NCBI RefSeq assembly: GCF_007988885.1
Contig: NZ_BJUZ01000002.1
Span: 124,001 to 188,000 of the forward strand
Direction of reading: 5' to 3'
Source of the DNA: Gluconobacter wancherniae NBRC 103581
GTDB lineage: Bacteria; Pseudomonadota; Alphaproteobacteria; Acetobacterales; Acetobacteraceae
Length of the DNA stretch: 64,000 bases
In this document: positions 55,166 to 64,000 of the stretch, piece by piece
Numbering within the stretch: the stretch's first letter is position 1
Layout of the letters: each line of letters opens with the position of its first letter
Made by a program: the position numbers and the translations under genes
Notes under the pieces: model-generated
What the model saw: the letters and a program-made list of their open reading frames with translations, nothing else
Databases searched by the model: none
Told to the model about the DNA's origin: nothing

Positions 55166-56383
55166 TCAGGCGGTCTGTTTGCGCCGCCAGGTGATCATGC
55201 GGAACATTGGGCCGGTGAGCGTGGTTGAAATGACCGCCAGCACCATGAGCGATGCAAATGCGAATTCCGAGATCATGCCTTGCGCATGGAGGATCGTTGC
55301 CGCAACAATTTCCATCAAGCCCTTGCACTGAAGCAGCGACCCGATGCTGAGTGCCTGTCGATGTGTCAGGCCCGGCGCCGGTGGGTAGGCCCATACAGCC
55401 AGCAATTTGGTTGCGATGGAAATAACGACCAAAAGGATGGAGGCGAAAACGGAAGGCCAGGTCAGCGCGTCGCCATTGATATGCAGGCCGCTATGCCCGA
55501 AGAACATGGGTGCAAGCCAGATCAGGGAAAATGTTCCTACTTTCTCTATTGGTAGACGGCGGACCCAGCGTGGCGGCATCAAGGCGCCTGCAAAATATGC
55601 ACCGATTAGTTCATGAAGCCCAAGTTGCTTGCTTGCCCACGAGCCTGCGGCCAAAAACACCGGGACTGCGATCCAGATGACCCACAGGGGTGGGTTGCGA
55701 AGATTGCGGGTTGCCCAACTGCTGCTCAACGCGAGGCCTACGAGTAGTGCGACGGCCAGAAATTCAAGCCCGCTCCATCCATGAAGGGCGTCTGATCCAC
55801 GCGCGGCGAACTGCAGAATGGCCAAGCCAATCCACAATGCTGCATCATCCACAACAGCAAGCTTGAGAGCAATCTGGCCGACTGGTTTATGTGCGGGTTC
55901 CAGCTCCCGAACCAGGCCAATCAGGACCGGCAACGCGCTAACGGCGATACAAAGCCCAACAGACATTGCGCCGATCCATCCATTCCCATGTGGCGCATGC
56001 CATCCATGCAGCGGCAGGAAAAACTGTTTGACCAGCATTGTGCCAACGATGAACGGGAGCCCAAGTGCTATGAGAGCAGCGCCCAGCACGCGGCTGATCG
56101 AAGAAGGGGGGAGCGGTTCCGCTCCTGCCGTATTCTCGGGGTGTTGCCACATTTCCAGGCCAGCCGTGAAAGCAAGGACGAGGACGGCAAGCCATCCGAT
56201 ATAGTCACCATAGAGCGAAGGTATGCCCAAACGGGCGACGGGAAAATGCGTAACAGCAAGTACAATTCCGACGAGAATTGGAAGAATGGCAACCGGAATT
56301 GAACGCCTGAGGACCCGCCATAAAATCCATGGAATAAATACAAATACGAAAACGTCGGATATCAGTGCTGTCATATTTCCCAT
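55166..56383 (-). CDS. Monovalent cation/proton antiporter, CPA2 family
   Basis: This 405-residue membrane protein has about 12 helices and the paired acidic residues in 'LAVVDDAALWIGLAIL' that CPA2 exchangers use for ion binding, with 'LVLAFTAGLEMW' near the N-terminus. It probably exchanges Na+ or K+ for protons. A second ATG at 56374 is also possible. Its upstream region (56384-56542) is strongly AT-rich. Confidence 0.88.
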   Translation of the reverse strand: MGNMTALISDVFVFVFIPWILWRVLRRSIPVAILPILVGIVLAVTHFPVARLGIPSLYGDYIGWLAVLVLAFTAGLEMWQHPENTAGAEPLPPSSISRVLGAALIALGLPFIVGTMLVKQFFLPLHGWHAPHGNGWIGAMSVGLCIAVSALPVLIGLVRELEPAHKPVGQIALKLAVVDDAALWIGLAILQFAARGSDALHGWSGLEFLAVALLVGLALSSSWATRNLRNPPLWVIWIAVPVFLAAGSWASKQLGLHELIGAYFAGALMPPRWVRRLPIEKVGTFSLIWLAPMFFGHSGLHINGDALTWPSVFASILLVVISIATKLLAVWAYPPAPGLTHRQALSIGSLLQCKGLMEIVAATILHAQGMISEFAFASLMVLAVISTTLTGPMFRMITWRRKQTA

Positions 56384-56542
56384 AGATAATACCTCACATA
56401 GTTTATCTTATATAAGCATAAATGTTTGTTATGTGGAATTTTTTATTGTTTCGACAATTTTTATTGTGTTTTTTTGGTCGTTTTGAATGTCGATTTCTAC
56501 CAAATTTTCTCGTTCTGAAGAACAGAATTTTCGTTTATGAAA

Positions 56543-58201
56543 TTAGAACCGGAAAACTAGATTGGACTGAGCATAGCTTCCACTTTTTGCGCCTGCTTCA
56601 CGAAGATTATGTGAAACAATGAAACGCGCACCATACATCTGCCAGCTCAGATGCTGGTTGAGCTGGATGAGAAGAGAAGCTTGCGGAACAATTCCCACAT
56701 ATCGTCCATTCAAGCCCGTCGAAAAGGCGTAGCGTGCAGATGAACTATACACCGCGTCCGAGGTGTTTTCGCGCCATAAAACCGGGGCCTTCAGGCGTAA
56801 GGAAATATAATGACGCGGGGTAATGCTCAGGATCGGAGACATGCTGATGAGGTTCGCAGGAGCAATGTATGTTGTCGTGTCGAGATAATTCGTCTGCGGG
56901 CTGAAGGGCGTGGCGAATGTTCCTACGCTGCCGGTGGTTTTGTGGCTGTTTCCACCAGAATAAATATCTGTCTGGATACCAATAAAGGGGTGGAGAAAAG
57001 AGGCGGGCTTACGATATCCAAACGTGGCGTTGATGGCGTAAGCATCAACTGAACGTTTCTGGTCCGTTTTTGCGTAGTTGAATGTTCCGCCCTGATAATC
57101 TGCGCCAATCGAATATTCGAAAGATGGTGCGGAACCATACCACCGGAAACCGAAATTATTTCTGGTCTGGAAGCCGGATTTGGTTCCGGTCGCGGTAGAA
57201 ATGGCTGCTGCTGAGCCAGCATATTTGTAGCCGATATAAAACAGATCCAGAAATGAATGGACCTGCTGTTTCCCGATATGAAAAGCTGGAACGGCAACCG
57301 TTGTGTTGAAGCCGTATAGTCGTGTTCCATAGTCTTCAGTGTCATGGAACATTTTCGTTTGGTTTATATTGGTCTGGACGAAGTCATAAGCATCAATACG
57401 GATGTTGTCCCAGATGGCGTAATATCGAAAACCATTCCATGAAATGGGGACGTTGGGCGTTTCCCGATTATACAGCAGATATGATGGTGCATCGAGAAAC
57501 TGCTGTCTGCCGAAAAGAAAGCCTGTCTTGGCTCCGAACATGTTTTCGGTAATTTCGATAAAGGCCTGTTGTGCGTCCAGCTTCTTACGATAGGTCGTGC
57601 CGTAGCCATATCCGTTCCAGCCTGCCGCATCGCCGTTGATGAGTTGTCCGAACAGCCGGATATGCGATCCAAGATGTAGGTCGGCGCCGTAGAGATTCCT
57701 TGCAGTGAAACGCCCGGAACCCGGATGTCCACTCGCGCCCAGACCCGGATGTTCCTCGTACCAGTTGCGCAGGCGCGTTTCTCCCGAGAAAGAGAGCCAG
57801 ATTGTTTTTTGGTCGTTGAGTGGAATGAATTTGAGGATATCGAGGGGGTCGTTGCGAAGCTTTGGATCGCGCAGATAGCTCCAGTCTTCGGCCCAGGGGG
57901 CAACGCCGTAGCGGCCGACAGGGCCAAATCCTGCAGATTCTCCGTTACCGCGTGTAAAGTTTCCCCATCTGCCCTGATGACCGTTTGGAGCTACGTTCTG
58001 AAGAGGATAGACCCGTCTCGGCTGACCCACGACGCCTGCATGTGGATAATTCTGTATCGAGGGGCGGGGCTCGTCATGAACCTTGATTGTTTCTGGTGCA
58101 GTAACTGGCTGGACAATGGTGCTCTGGGCGTGCGCCGCGCTGTATATTATCAGCGCGGACATCGCGGTTGTCATGGAAAATACAGGCAATCGGATCGTCA
58201 T
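56543..58201 (-). CDS. Alginate-export-type outer-membrane porin
   Basis: The 552-residue product has a signal peptide ('MTIRLPVFSMTTAMSALII...AHA') and an alginate_export-type beta-barrel with 'WLSFSGETRLRNWYEEHPG', 'GADLHLGSHIRLFGQLINGD' and an aromatic C-terminal 'SNLVFRF'. Alginate is not expected in acetic acid bacteria; related porins often handle other sugars or acids. The gene is flanked by AT-rich gaps on both sides (56384-56542 and 58202-58322), unlike the rest of the window. Confidence 0.85.
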   Translation of the reverse strand: MTIRLPVFSMTTAMSALIIYSAAHAQSTIVQPVTAPETIKVHDEPRPSIQNYPHAGVVGQPRRVYPLQNVAPNGHQGRWGNFTRGNGESAGFGPVGRYGVAPWAEDWSYLRDPKLRNDPLDILKFIPLNDQKTIWLSFSGETRLRNWYEEHPGLGASGHPGSGRFTARNLYGADLHLGSHIRLFGQLINGDAAGWNGYGYGTTYRKKLDAQQAFIEITENMFGAKTGFLFGRQQFLDAPSYLLYNRETPNVPISWNGFRYYAIWDNIRIDAYDFVQTNINQTKMFHDTEDYGTRLYGFNTTVAVPAFHIGKQQVHSFLDLFYIGYKYAGSAAAISTATGTKSGFQTRNNFGFRWYGSAPSFEYSIGADYQGGTFNYAKTDQKRSVDAYAINATFGYRKPASFLHPFIGIQTDIYSGGNSHKTTGSVGTFATPFSPQTNYLDTTTYIAPANLISMSPILSITPRHYISLRLKAPVLWRENTSDAVYSSSARYAFSTGLNGRYVGIVPQASLLIQLNQHLSWQMYGARFIVSHNLREAGAKSGSYAQSNLVFRF

Positions 58202-58322
58202 TTGCAGCGCTCGCCGGGAGTTCTGAAAATGACGATATCCAAAAAGTTTTTTATTAAAATAACTAAAAATATTCGTTATTAATTTTTCCTGTTTCCGATC
58301 GTTTAAAAGTTAGGCAGAATTC

Positions 58323-58922
58323 TCAATTTTCCACACATTCAGAAAGAAACAGCGCCAGAGCGCGTCCGCGATGGCTGACAGAATTTTTTTCTGCATCCGT
58401 CATTTCTGCAAAAGTGCGGTTTTCGCCTTCAGGGATGAACATCGGATCATAACCATGCCCTAGCTCCCCGCGTGGCGGCCAGACGGTATGACCATGGCAT
58501 TGTCCCTCGACGGCGCGTGTTTCCCCGTCCGGCCATGCAAGGCAGAGGGCTGCGACAAATGACGCCCTGCGATCCGGATTATCTCCGGTTTCAGCATGTA
58601 CGCGCTCCATTGCGATCGTCATGTCCTTGGTCGGTCCGCCCCATCGCGCAGAATAAACGCCGGGCTGACCATTTAGGGCAGCAACGCAAAAGCCGGAATC
58701 ATCAGCTAGAGCTGGGAGGCCCGAAGCTCTGGCAGCGGCAAGCGCCTTGATGGCGGCATTTCCCGCAAACGTTTCTTCAGTTTCTTCCGGTTCTGGAAGA
58801 TCAAGCTCTCCCGCGGAAATGACCGTAATGCCGCTGGTGGCGAGAAGGGCCGAGAATTCACGAAGCTTTCCAGCATTGTGGCTGGCCAGAACTATTTTTG
58901 ATCCGCGAGGAAGGCGACGCAT
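58323..58922 (-). CDS. rdgB: Non-canonical purine NTP pyrophosphatase (RdgB/HAM1)
   Basis: This 199-residue enzyme hydrolyses ITP, dITP and XTP. It has 'LASHNAGKLREFSALL', 'ALADDSGFCVAAL', 'YSARWGG' and 'SHRGRAL', typical HAM1 motifs. Its ATG shares one base with the rph stop (TAATG). The rdgB-rph pair is conserved in alphaproteobacteria. Confidence 0.95.
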   Translation of the reverse strand: MRRLPRGSKIVLASHNAGKLREFSALLATSGITVISAGELDLPEPEETEETFAGNAAIKALAAARASGLPALADDSGFCVAALNGQPGVYSARWGGPTKDMTIAMERVHAETGDNPDRRASFVAALCLAWPDGETRAVEGQCHGHTVWPPRGELGHGYDPMFIPEGENRTFAEMTDAEKNSVSHRGRALALFLSECVEN

Positions 58923-59632
58923 TACAGGCTCTCCAGAATTCTGTTTTGAGCTTCGAATAGGTTTGCTGTTCCGAGTTTGGCTAAGCGTAGGAGTTCAAGA
59001 AACTCGCTTTCTTCGAAAGGAGCTTCCTCTGCCGTACCCTGAATTTCGACGATGCCACCAGTGGATGTCAGAACAAAGTTACTGTCCGCCTGGGCGTTGC
59101 TGTCTTCGATATAGTCGAGATCCAGAACGGCGCCTGCTTTTGTAAGGCCACACGAGACAGCGGCAATCTGGGAGGTCAGGGCTGAGCCCGCATTGATTTT
59201 TCTCAGTGCGATGGCAAGGGCAACCCAGGCCCCTGTAATGGACGCGCAACGCGTGCCGCCATCCGCGTTCAATACGTCACAATCCAGCGTGATGGTTTTT
59301 TCGCCAAGTTTACGAAGGTTCACGCATGCGCGCAGCGATCTGCCAATCAGTCTTTGGATTTCCTGCGTTCGGCCAGACTGCTTACCCTTGGTGGCTTCCC
59401 GGTTGCCCCGAATATGCGTGGCACGAGGAAGCATTCCATATTCTGCGGTAATCCAGCCCTGCCCTTTGTTGCGCAGGAAAGGCGGTACGCGGTTTTCGAT
59501 GGATGCCGTGCACAGCACTTCCGTTCCACCAACGCGGATCAGGGCAGAGCCTTCTGCGTGACGGGCCGTCCCGAGTTCGATCGAAACGGGGCGTCCTTCA
59601 TCTGCGGCACGGCCTGATGGGCGCTGAGACAT
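58922..59632 (-). CDS. rph: Ribonuclease PH
   Basis: The ATG at 59632 gives 236 residues, the family size; upstream in-frame starts would add over 70 residues not seen in RNase PH. Motifs '[17 protein letters not shown]', '[33 protein letters not shown]' (spread over 75-110), '[19 protein letters not shown]' and '[17 protein letters not shown]' place it firmly. It trims tRNA 3' ends using phosphate. It is divergent from hrcA. Confidence 0.96.
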   Translation of the reverse strand: MSQRPSGRAADEGRPVSIELGTARHAEGSALIRVGGTEVLCTASIENRVPPFLRNKGQGWITAEYGMLPRATHIRGNREATKGKQSGRTQEIQRLIGRSLRACVNLRKLGEKTITLDCDVLNADGGTRCASITGAWVALAIALRKINAGSALTSQIAAVSCGLTKAGAVLDLDYIEDSNAQADSNFVLTSTGGIVEIQGTAEEAPFEESEFLELLRLAKLGTANLFEAQNRILESL

Positions 59633-59715
59633 GCAAGAAAATCCTTCATTCAAGATGCGACAAGCGTTTAACGCGTTTGACGAGAATGCATCCAGCCCCG
59701 ACATAGGGTTTTGAT

Positions 59716-60786
59716 ATGATGAGACCTGACCCGCACACGTTTCGCACCACAACGTCTTTCCCTCACGGTCTTGGGGACAGGGAAGCGGCGATCCTGCGCG
59801 AAATCGTCGAGGAATATGTTGAAACCGGGGAGCCGATTGGCAGCCGGACACTCTCGCAACGGCTTCAGCCTTCGCTGTCTCCTGCCACGATCCGCAACGT
59901 GATGGCAGATCTGGCGCAGGCGGGGCTGCTTTTTAGTCCCCATACGTCAGCCGGGCGGCTTCCAACGGAAAAAGGTGTTCGTCTGTTCGTTGACGGGTTG
60001 GTCCAGTTTGGTGCGCTGGGAGACGAAGAGCGGGCGAATATAGACAGCCGACTGGAAATACGTGGGCGTTCATATCAGGAGACACTGGCAGAAGCGTCTT
60101 TGCTGCTGTCGGGGCTATCCTCTGCGGCGGGGCTGGTACTGGCACCAAAATCAGATGCGGCCCTGAAGCATATTGAATTTGTGGCACTCGGGCCGGGGCG
60201 TGTGCTGGTCATTCTGGTGGGGGCGGATGGGCAGGTTGAGAACCGGGTGATCGAGACACCACCGGGCCTGCCGGTTTCGGCGCTGGTCGAGGCTGGGAAT
60301 TATCTTAATGCCCGTCTGGGTGACCTGACACTGACGAACCTTCGGCAGCGTGTGCTGTCGGAAATGGATGCAAGCAGACATGAACTGGACGCCTTGACTG
60401 CTGCCGTAATCGAAAGTGGTCTTGCCACGTGGGGCGCTGATGGCGGAACACTTTTTGTCCGTGGGCAGGGCAAGCTTTTGGCAGACATTACTGAAATCGA
60501 GCGCCTTACTACGATCCGAATGCTGTTTGATCGTCTGGAAACACAGGAGACGATGTTGCAGCTTCTTCAACTGGCTGATGCGTCTGAGGGGGTGCGGATC
60601 TATATCGGCAGCGATAGTGGCATGTTCGGAATGTCTGGAGTGTCCATGATCGTTGCGCCTGCCCGTAACGAAGTGCAGAAGATTGTGGGAGCTATTGGTG
60701 TCATTGGTCCTACACGGCTGAATTACGGAAGGATTGTGCCGGTCGTTGACTATACGGCGCGTATGATCGGGCGTTTGCTGGGTTAA
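59716..60786 (+). CDS. hrcA: Heat-inducible transcription repressor HrcA
   Basis: This 356-residue protein has an N-terminal winged helix ('[21 protein letters not shown]', '[18 protein letters not shown]', '[12 protein letters not shown]') and a GAF-like core, ending in '[21 protein letters not shown]'. HrcA binds CIRCE elements to repress heat-shock genes. Here it is not followed by grpE, unlike many alphaproteobacteria, and I see no CIRCE in the 83-base gap. AGGG lies nine bases before the ATG. Confidence 0.95.
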   Translation: MMRPDPHTFRTTTSFPHGLGDREAAILREIVEEYVETGEPIGSRTLSQRLQPSLSPATIRNVMADLAQAGLLFSPHTSAGRLPTEKGVRLFVDGLVQFGALGDEERANIDSRLEIRGRSYQETLAEASLLLSGLSSAAGLVLAPKSDAALKHIEFVALGPGRVLVILVGADGQVENRVIETPPGLPVSALVEAGNYLNARLGDLTLTNLRQRVLSEMDASRHELDALTAAVIESGLATWGADGGTLFVRGQGKLLADITEIERLTTIRMLFDRLETQETMLQLLQLADASEGVRIYIGSDSGMFGMSGVSMIVAPARNEVQKIVGAIGVIGPTRLNYGRIVPVVDYTARMIGRLLG

Positions 60787-60849
60787 CGAACGCAACCCTG
60801 TGCCGGGTCGGGCTGTTGAGAGTGTATCGCTCTCAGGGAGATCGCGAAA

Positions 60850-61734
60850 ATGAGTAAACCTGACGCTAGCAAATCCGGCACATTCAGCATCGGCGGGGAC
60901 CTGAAAATCCATCGTCTGGGTTTTGGTGCGATGCGCATTACGGGCAAGGGCATCTGGGGCGAACCACCAGATCATGAGCAGGCGGTCAGAACGCTGGAAA
61001 GTCTGCATGAATATGGTGTGGACTTCATCGATACCGCAGATTCATACGGGCCATTTGTTTCCGAAGACCTGATCCGCGAGGTTCTTCATCCATACACCAA
61101 GATGGTAGTCGCCACGAAGGGTGGCCTGACCCGGCACGGCCCGGATATCTGGCGGCCCGTCGGAAATCCGGACTATCTGCGCCAGTGTGTGCTTATGTCA
61201 TTGCGCAGATTGGGTGTGGAGCGGATTGACCTGTGGCAGCTCCATCGCGTGGCGCCCGATTGTGCGCCTGAAAAACAGTTCGAGGCGATCGCGAAGTTCC
61301 GTGAGGAAGGGCTGATCCGTCATGTTGGCCTTTCTGAAGTGACGGTTGATCAGATCAGGCTCGCGCAGAAATTCTTTCCGGTTTCGACCGTGCAGAATCG
61401 GTTCAATCTCGTTGACCGCCATTCCGAGGATGTTCTGGATTATTGCACGAAGGAGAATATCGGATTTATCCCGTGGGCCCCTCTTGCTGCTGGTGATCTG
61501 GCAAAACCGGGTACGGATCTGGATAAAATTGCGCATCGGCATCGTGCCTCTGGAGGGCAGATCGCTTTAGCATGGCTGCTCCGTCGATCGCCGGTCATCC
61601 TGCCGATTCCGGGCACGGGAAGCCCTGAACATCTGGCTTCAAATGTCCACAGTGCTTCTTTTCATCTTAATGATGAGGAGTTTGAGCTTCTGGATCGCCA
61701 GGGGCGGGAAAACTGGGAAAAATCGCGGGCTTGA
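60850..61734 (+). CDS. Aldo/keto reductase
   Basis: This 294-residue protein has the AKR barrel with the catalytic Asp/Tyr in 'DFIDTADSYGPFVSED', Lys in 'VATKGGLTRHG' and His in 'DLWQLHRVAPD', plus the C-terminal NADPH-binding 'ILPIPGTGSPEHLASNV'. The family reduces aldehydes or ketones. In an organism full of keto-sugars this could be a keto-sugar reductase, but the substrate is not shown. Ribosome site AGGGAG precedes the ATG. Confidence 0.9.
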   Translation: MSKPDASKSGTFSIGGDLKIHRLGFGAMRITGKGIWGEPPDHEQAVRTLESLHEYGVDFIDTADSYGPFVSEDLIREVLHPYTKMVVATKGGLTRHGPDIWRPVGNPDYLRQCVLMSLRRLGVERIDLWQLHRVAPDCAPEKQFEAIAKFREEGLIRHVGLSEVTVDQIRLAQKFFPVSTVQNRFNLVDRHSEDVLDYCTKENIGFIPWAPLAAGDLAKPGTDLDKIAHRHRASGGQIALAWLLRRSPVILPIPGTGSPEHLASNVHSASFHLNDEEFELLDRQGRENWEKSRA

Positions 61735-61759
61735 CCTACCTGCTCGTCAGGGGCGACGA

Positions 61760-61792
61760 ATGACGCGTTTCGATGCTATGCAGGCCGTATGA
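61760..61792 (+). CDS. Possible 10-codon leader ORF coupled to the PBP1A gene
   Basis: ATG at 61760 with AGGGG upstream encodes MTRFDAMQAV and stops at a TGA overlapping the PBP1A start (ATGA). It has a better ribosome site than PBP1A itself and could couple translation. It could also be chance. Confidence 0.35.
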   Translation: MTRFDAMQAV

Positions 61793-64000
61793 CGCGACCC
61801 AATTTTCGCCCCCGTAATCCGCAGGATCCCAAGGCCGGGCCTCTGCGTGGTCCCCGTTACCGGCGTTTCCGCCAGTCCCTCGCCATTATTCTGGGCGTGG
61901 GCGTGGTGGGTCTCACCGGTGCCGGTGTGATTGGCTGGACCACCTATGCCAAGCTCGTTGCTGATTTGCCGAGTGTAGACAGCCTGCGTGCCTACAAGCC
62001 GCCGACGGTCAGCCGCATTTATGCGTCCGATGATCGTTTGATGGCGGAATTGGTTAATGAACGGCGCATCTTTGTGCCGATCAGTGCGGTTCCAGATCGG
62101 GTAAAAAACGCATTCATCGCAGTTGAGGATCAGAATTTTTACACGCATGGCGGTGTGGATTTTCTGGCGATCGCGCGGGCTGGCGTAACGGATCTGGTGG
62201 CCCGTCATGGACGTCGCCCTCTCGGGGCTTCGACGATCACCCAGCAGGTCGCCAAGGTGATGCTGCTCAATAGCAATGTCCTAACCCTTGATCGCAAGAT
62301 CAAGGAAGCGATGCTCGCGATGAAAATCGAGCAGACGCTGCCTAAAGACAAGATTCTGGAGATCTATCTCAACGGAATCTATCTTGGGAACGGTGCTTAC
62401 GGTGTGGCCGCTGCGTCCCAAACCTATTTCAACAAGCCTCTTGATCAGTTGAACGATGCCGAGGCCGCGTCTCTTGCGGCGCTTCCGAAATCACCGACAA
62501 ACTACAATCCGTTCCTGCACCCTCAGGCTGCCCTTGAACGTCGCAACTTTGTGCTCTCGCGTATGGAGGCAGTCGGTTTCATTTCCGCCGATCTGGAACA
62601 GCAGGAAAAGCAGGAGCCTCTGGTTCCGCAAAAGAAAGAGCGCTTTGGTCCGCTGCCGGAATCCGAGTGGTTCGGGTCTGAGGTCCGTCGGCAGCTTATT
62701 GCACAATATGGCAATGACCGGGCATTGCAGGGTGGTCTTGAGGTTCATACGAGCCTTGATCAGAACCTTCAGCTCGCGTCCACCCGGATTCTGCGTGAAG
62801 GCCTCATGGCCTATGATCGCGCACATGGTGGCTGGCGTGGCCCGGTTACGCACCTGAACGATATCCAGAATGACGGTTGGGAAGCTGCGCTTCAGGGTAC
62901 CAAGGCACCGGGTGGTATGCTGCGGAGCTGGCGTCTAGCAGTGGTTCTCCCCGGGGCAACTCATGTCGGCTGGATGGAAGAGGATAGCACTCACACCTCC
63001 GCGCTCATTGGTGCGGATCTGGCCTGGGCCAGACGCATGCACCCGCTGCGAGCCGGAGATGTTGTGATGATCGAACCACAGGAAGGTGGTTCGGCTGCAT
63101 TGCGTCAGGTGCCGCGTGTTGAAGGTGCTGCAGTAACGATGGATGTGCGAACCGGGCGTGTTCTTTCGCTCGTCGGTGGCTGGTCTTTCCATGACAGCCA
63201 GTTCAACCGTGCCACACAGGCTCTGCGTCAGCCGGGCTCATCGTTCAAGCCGTTCGTTTATCTGGCGGCCATGGAAGCGGGCATTTCCCCTTCCGAAAAG
63301 TTTGACGATTCGCCTGTCTCATACGGGGACTGGCATCCGCGTAATTATGAACACGACAACTGGGGCCCTACCACGCTGCATGATGCGCTGCGTGAAAGTC
63401 GCAATCTCGTGACAATTCGCGTTGCTGCCCATCTGGGTATGAAGGCCGTTGCTGACACCGCAATCAGGGCTGGGCTTGTGGATCAGATGCCACATGTTCT
63501 GCCTGCGGCTCTGGGTGCCGTTGAAACCACGGTTCTCAGGGAAGCGGGTGCCTATGCAGCAATTGCAAATGGGGGGCACATCGTCACACCAAGTCTGGTT
63601 GACGATGTTCAGGATCCCGATGGCACGGTGATTTGGCAATCCAAAAACTACACACTGGGCACGGTCATGCAGGCTCCGCCTGCCAGTTCTTCTGCTGTGC
63701 CATCACCTACGATAGCGCCTGCTTCAGGTGCACCCGCAGTTCCGCCGGTGACTGCGTTGCCTGTTCCGGGAAGCGTGCAGGTGCCCTTGCTGACCGATGG
63801 ACGTCCAACTCTGGCGAGCGAAGACAGTGCGTTTCAGATCGTCACCATGATGCGTGATGTGATTGCGAATGGAACTGGCCGTATGGCTGGCAGCGGGATT
63901 GATAGCCCCATTGCTGGAAAGACGGGCACCAGTCAGGATTTTCATGATGCGTGGTTTGCAGGCTTTTCCCCCGATATCGTGACGGTGGTCTGGGTTGGCT
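61789..64000 (+). CDS. mrcA: Penicillin-binding protein 1A (3' partial)
   Basis: The frame starts at the ATG at 61789 and runs off the right edge after 737 codons; the family usually has about 800 or more. A short basic N-terminus and one membrane helix ('SLAIILGVGVVGLTGAGVIG') precede the glycosyltransferase domain ('AVEDQNFYTHGGVDF', 'LGASTITQQVAKVML', 'KIKEAMLAMKIEQ', 'LNGIYLGNGAYGVAAAS'). The transpeptidase domain has 'PGSSFKPFVYLA' (Ser active site) and 'AGKTGTSQDF' (KTG box). It polymerises and cross-links peptidoglycan. The C-terminal end lies outside the window. Confidence 0.94.
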   Translation, partial: MTRPNFRPRNPQDPKAGPLRGPRYRRFRQSLAIILGVGVVGLTGAGVIGWTTYAKLVADLPSVDSLRAYKPPTVSRIYASDDRLMAELVNERRIFVPISAVPDRVKNAFIAVEDQNFYTHGGVDFLAIARAGVTDLVARHGRRPLGASTITQQVAKVMLLNSNVLTLDRKIKEAMLAMKIEQTLPKDKILEIYLNGIYLGNGAYGVAAASQTYFNKPLDQLNDAEAASLAALPKSPTNYNPFLHPQAALERRNFVLSRMEAVGFISADLEQQEKQEPLVPQKKERFGPLPESEWFGSEVRRQLIAQYGNDRALQGGLEVHTSLDQNLQLASTRILREGLMAYDRAHGGWRGPVTHLNDIQNDGWEAALQGTKAPGGMLRSWRLAVVLPGATHVGWMEEDSTHTSALIGADLAWARRMHPLRAGDVVMIEPQEGGSAALRQVPRVEGAAVTMDVRTGRVLSLVGGWSFHDSQFNRATQALRQPGSSFKPFVYLAAMEAGISPSEKFDDSPVSYGDWHPRNYEHDNWGPTTLHDALRESRNLVTIRVAAHLGMKAVADTAIRAGLVDQMPHVLPAALGAVETTVLREAGAYAAIANGGHIVTPSLVDDVQDPDGTVIWQSKNYTLGTVMQAPPASSSAVPSPTIAPASGAPAVPPVTALPVPGSVQVPLLTDGRPTLASEDSAFQIVTMMRDVIANGTGRMAGSGIDSPIAGKTGTSQDFHDAWFAGFSPDIVTVVWVG

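Noticed and set aside
59633-59715. Search for a CIRCE element upstream of hrcA
   Set aside because: No TTAGCACTC...GAGTGCTAA pattern is visible in the gap.

Overview
The window reads as chromosomal DNA of an acetic acid bacterium (Acetobacteraceae), most like Gluconobacter or a close relative. The reasons are a three-subunit membrane-bound FAD dehydrogenase (small subunit, GMC flavoprotein, tri-haem cytochrome c) of the gluconate/2-ketogluconate type, a quinone-linked D-lactate dehydrogenase, alphaproteobacterial gene neighbourhoods (rph/hrcA divergent, lspA next to a DUF3035 lipoprotein, recX-tatA) and high-GC codon use. The genus is inferred from gene content; no rRNA lies in the window.

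Bases 1-5474 are the right-hand part of a prophage or tail-derived element: a P2-type baseplate/tail module in the order V-W-J-(extra fibre-like gene)-I-H. Its left part lies outside the window. It ends at a hairpin that also faces the oxidative operon (small subunit, dehydrogenase, cytochrome c; 9357-5527, minus strand).

Bases 9480-16195 (minus) hold a tightly overlapping operon argD-argF-hslO-unknown-lipoprotein, preceded by a D-aminopeptidase with its own terminator. Bases 16252-28425 (plus) hold recX, a CHAP-domain lipoprotein, tatA, methionine-salvage genes mtnB-mtnD-mtnC, ribF, ileS, lspA, a DUF3035 lipoprotein, mutL and dld. A Fur-box-controlled TonB-dependent siderophore receptor follows on the minus strand, then an EamA exporter with parE. 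Next come two divergent exported proteins with basic tails and an OmpA-family protein flanked by strong terminators.

Bases 36753-47200 (minus) look like one long housekeeping run: gltX-pyrB-pyrC'(pseudo-dihydroorotase)-plsY-dprA-topA, then an S41 protease and DUF1491. The PyrC-like protein has lost the HxH zinc motif and is probably a non-catalytic partner of PyrB. From 47489 (plus) come a two-gene unit of Tat-type exported proteins (cupin plus NAD(P)-binding Rossmann protein), comEC, an ABC exporter and an exported amidohydrolase, with nth on the other strand. Then follow a Na+/H+ antiporter and an alginate-export-type porin in AT-rich flanks, rdgB-rph facing hrcA, an aldo/keto reductase and a PBP1A gene cut by the right edge.

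I see no CRISPR array, insertion sequence, rRNA or tRNA. No wholly new system is obvious. The best leads are the periplasm-directed cupin/Rossmann pair, the pseudo-dihydroorotase, the unknown pair coupled to hslO, the divergent basic-tailed exported pair and the short leader ORF coupled to the PBP1A gene.
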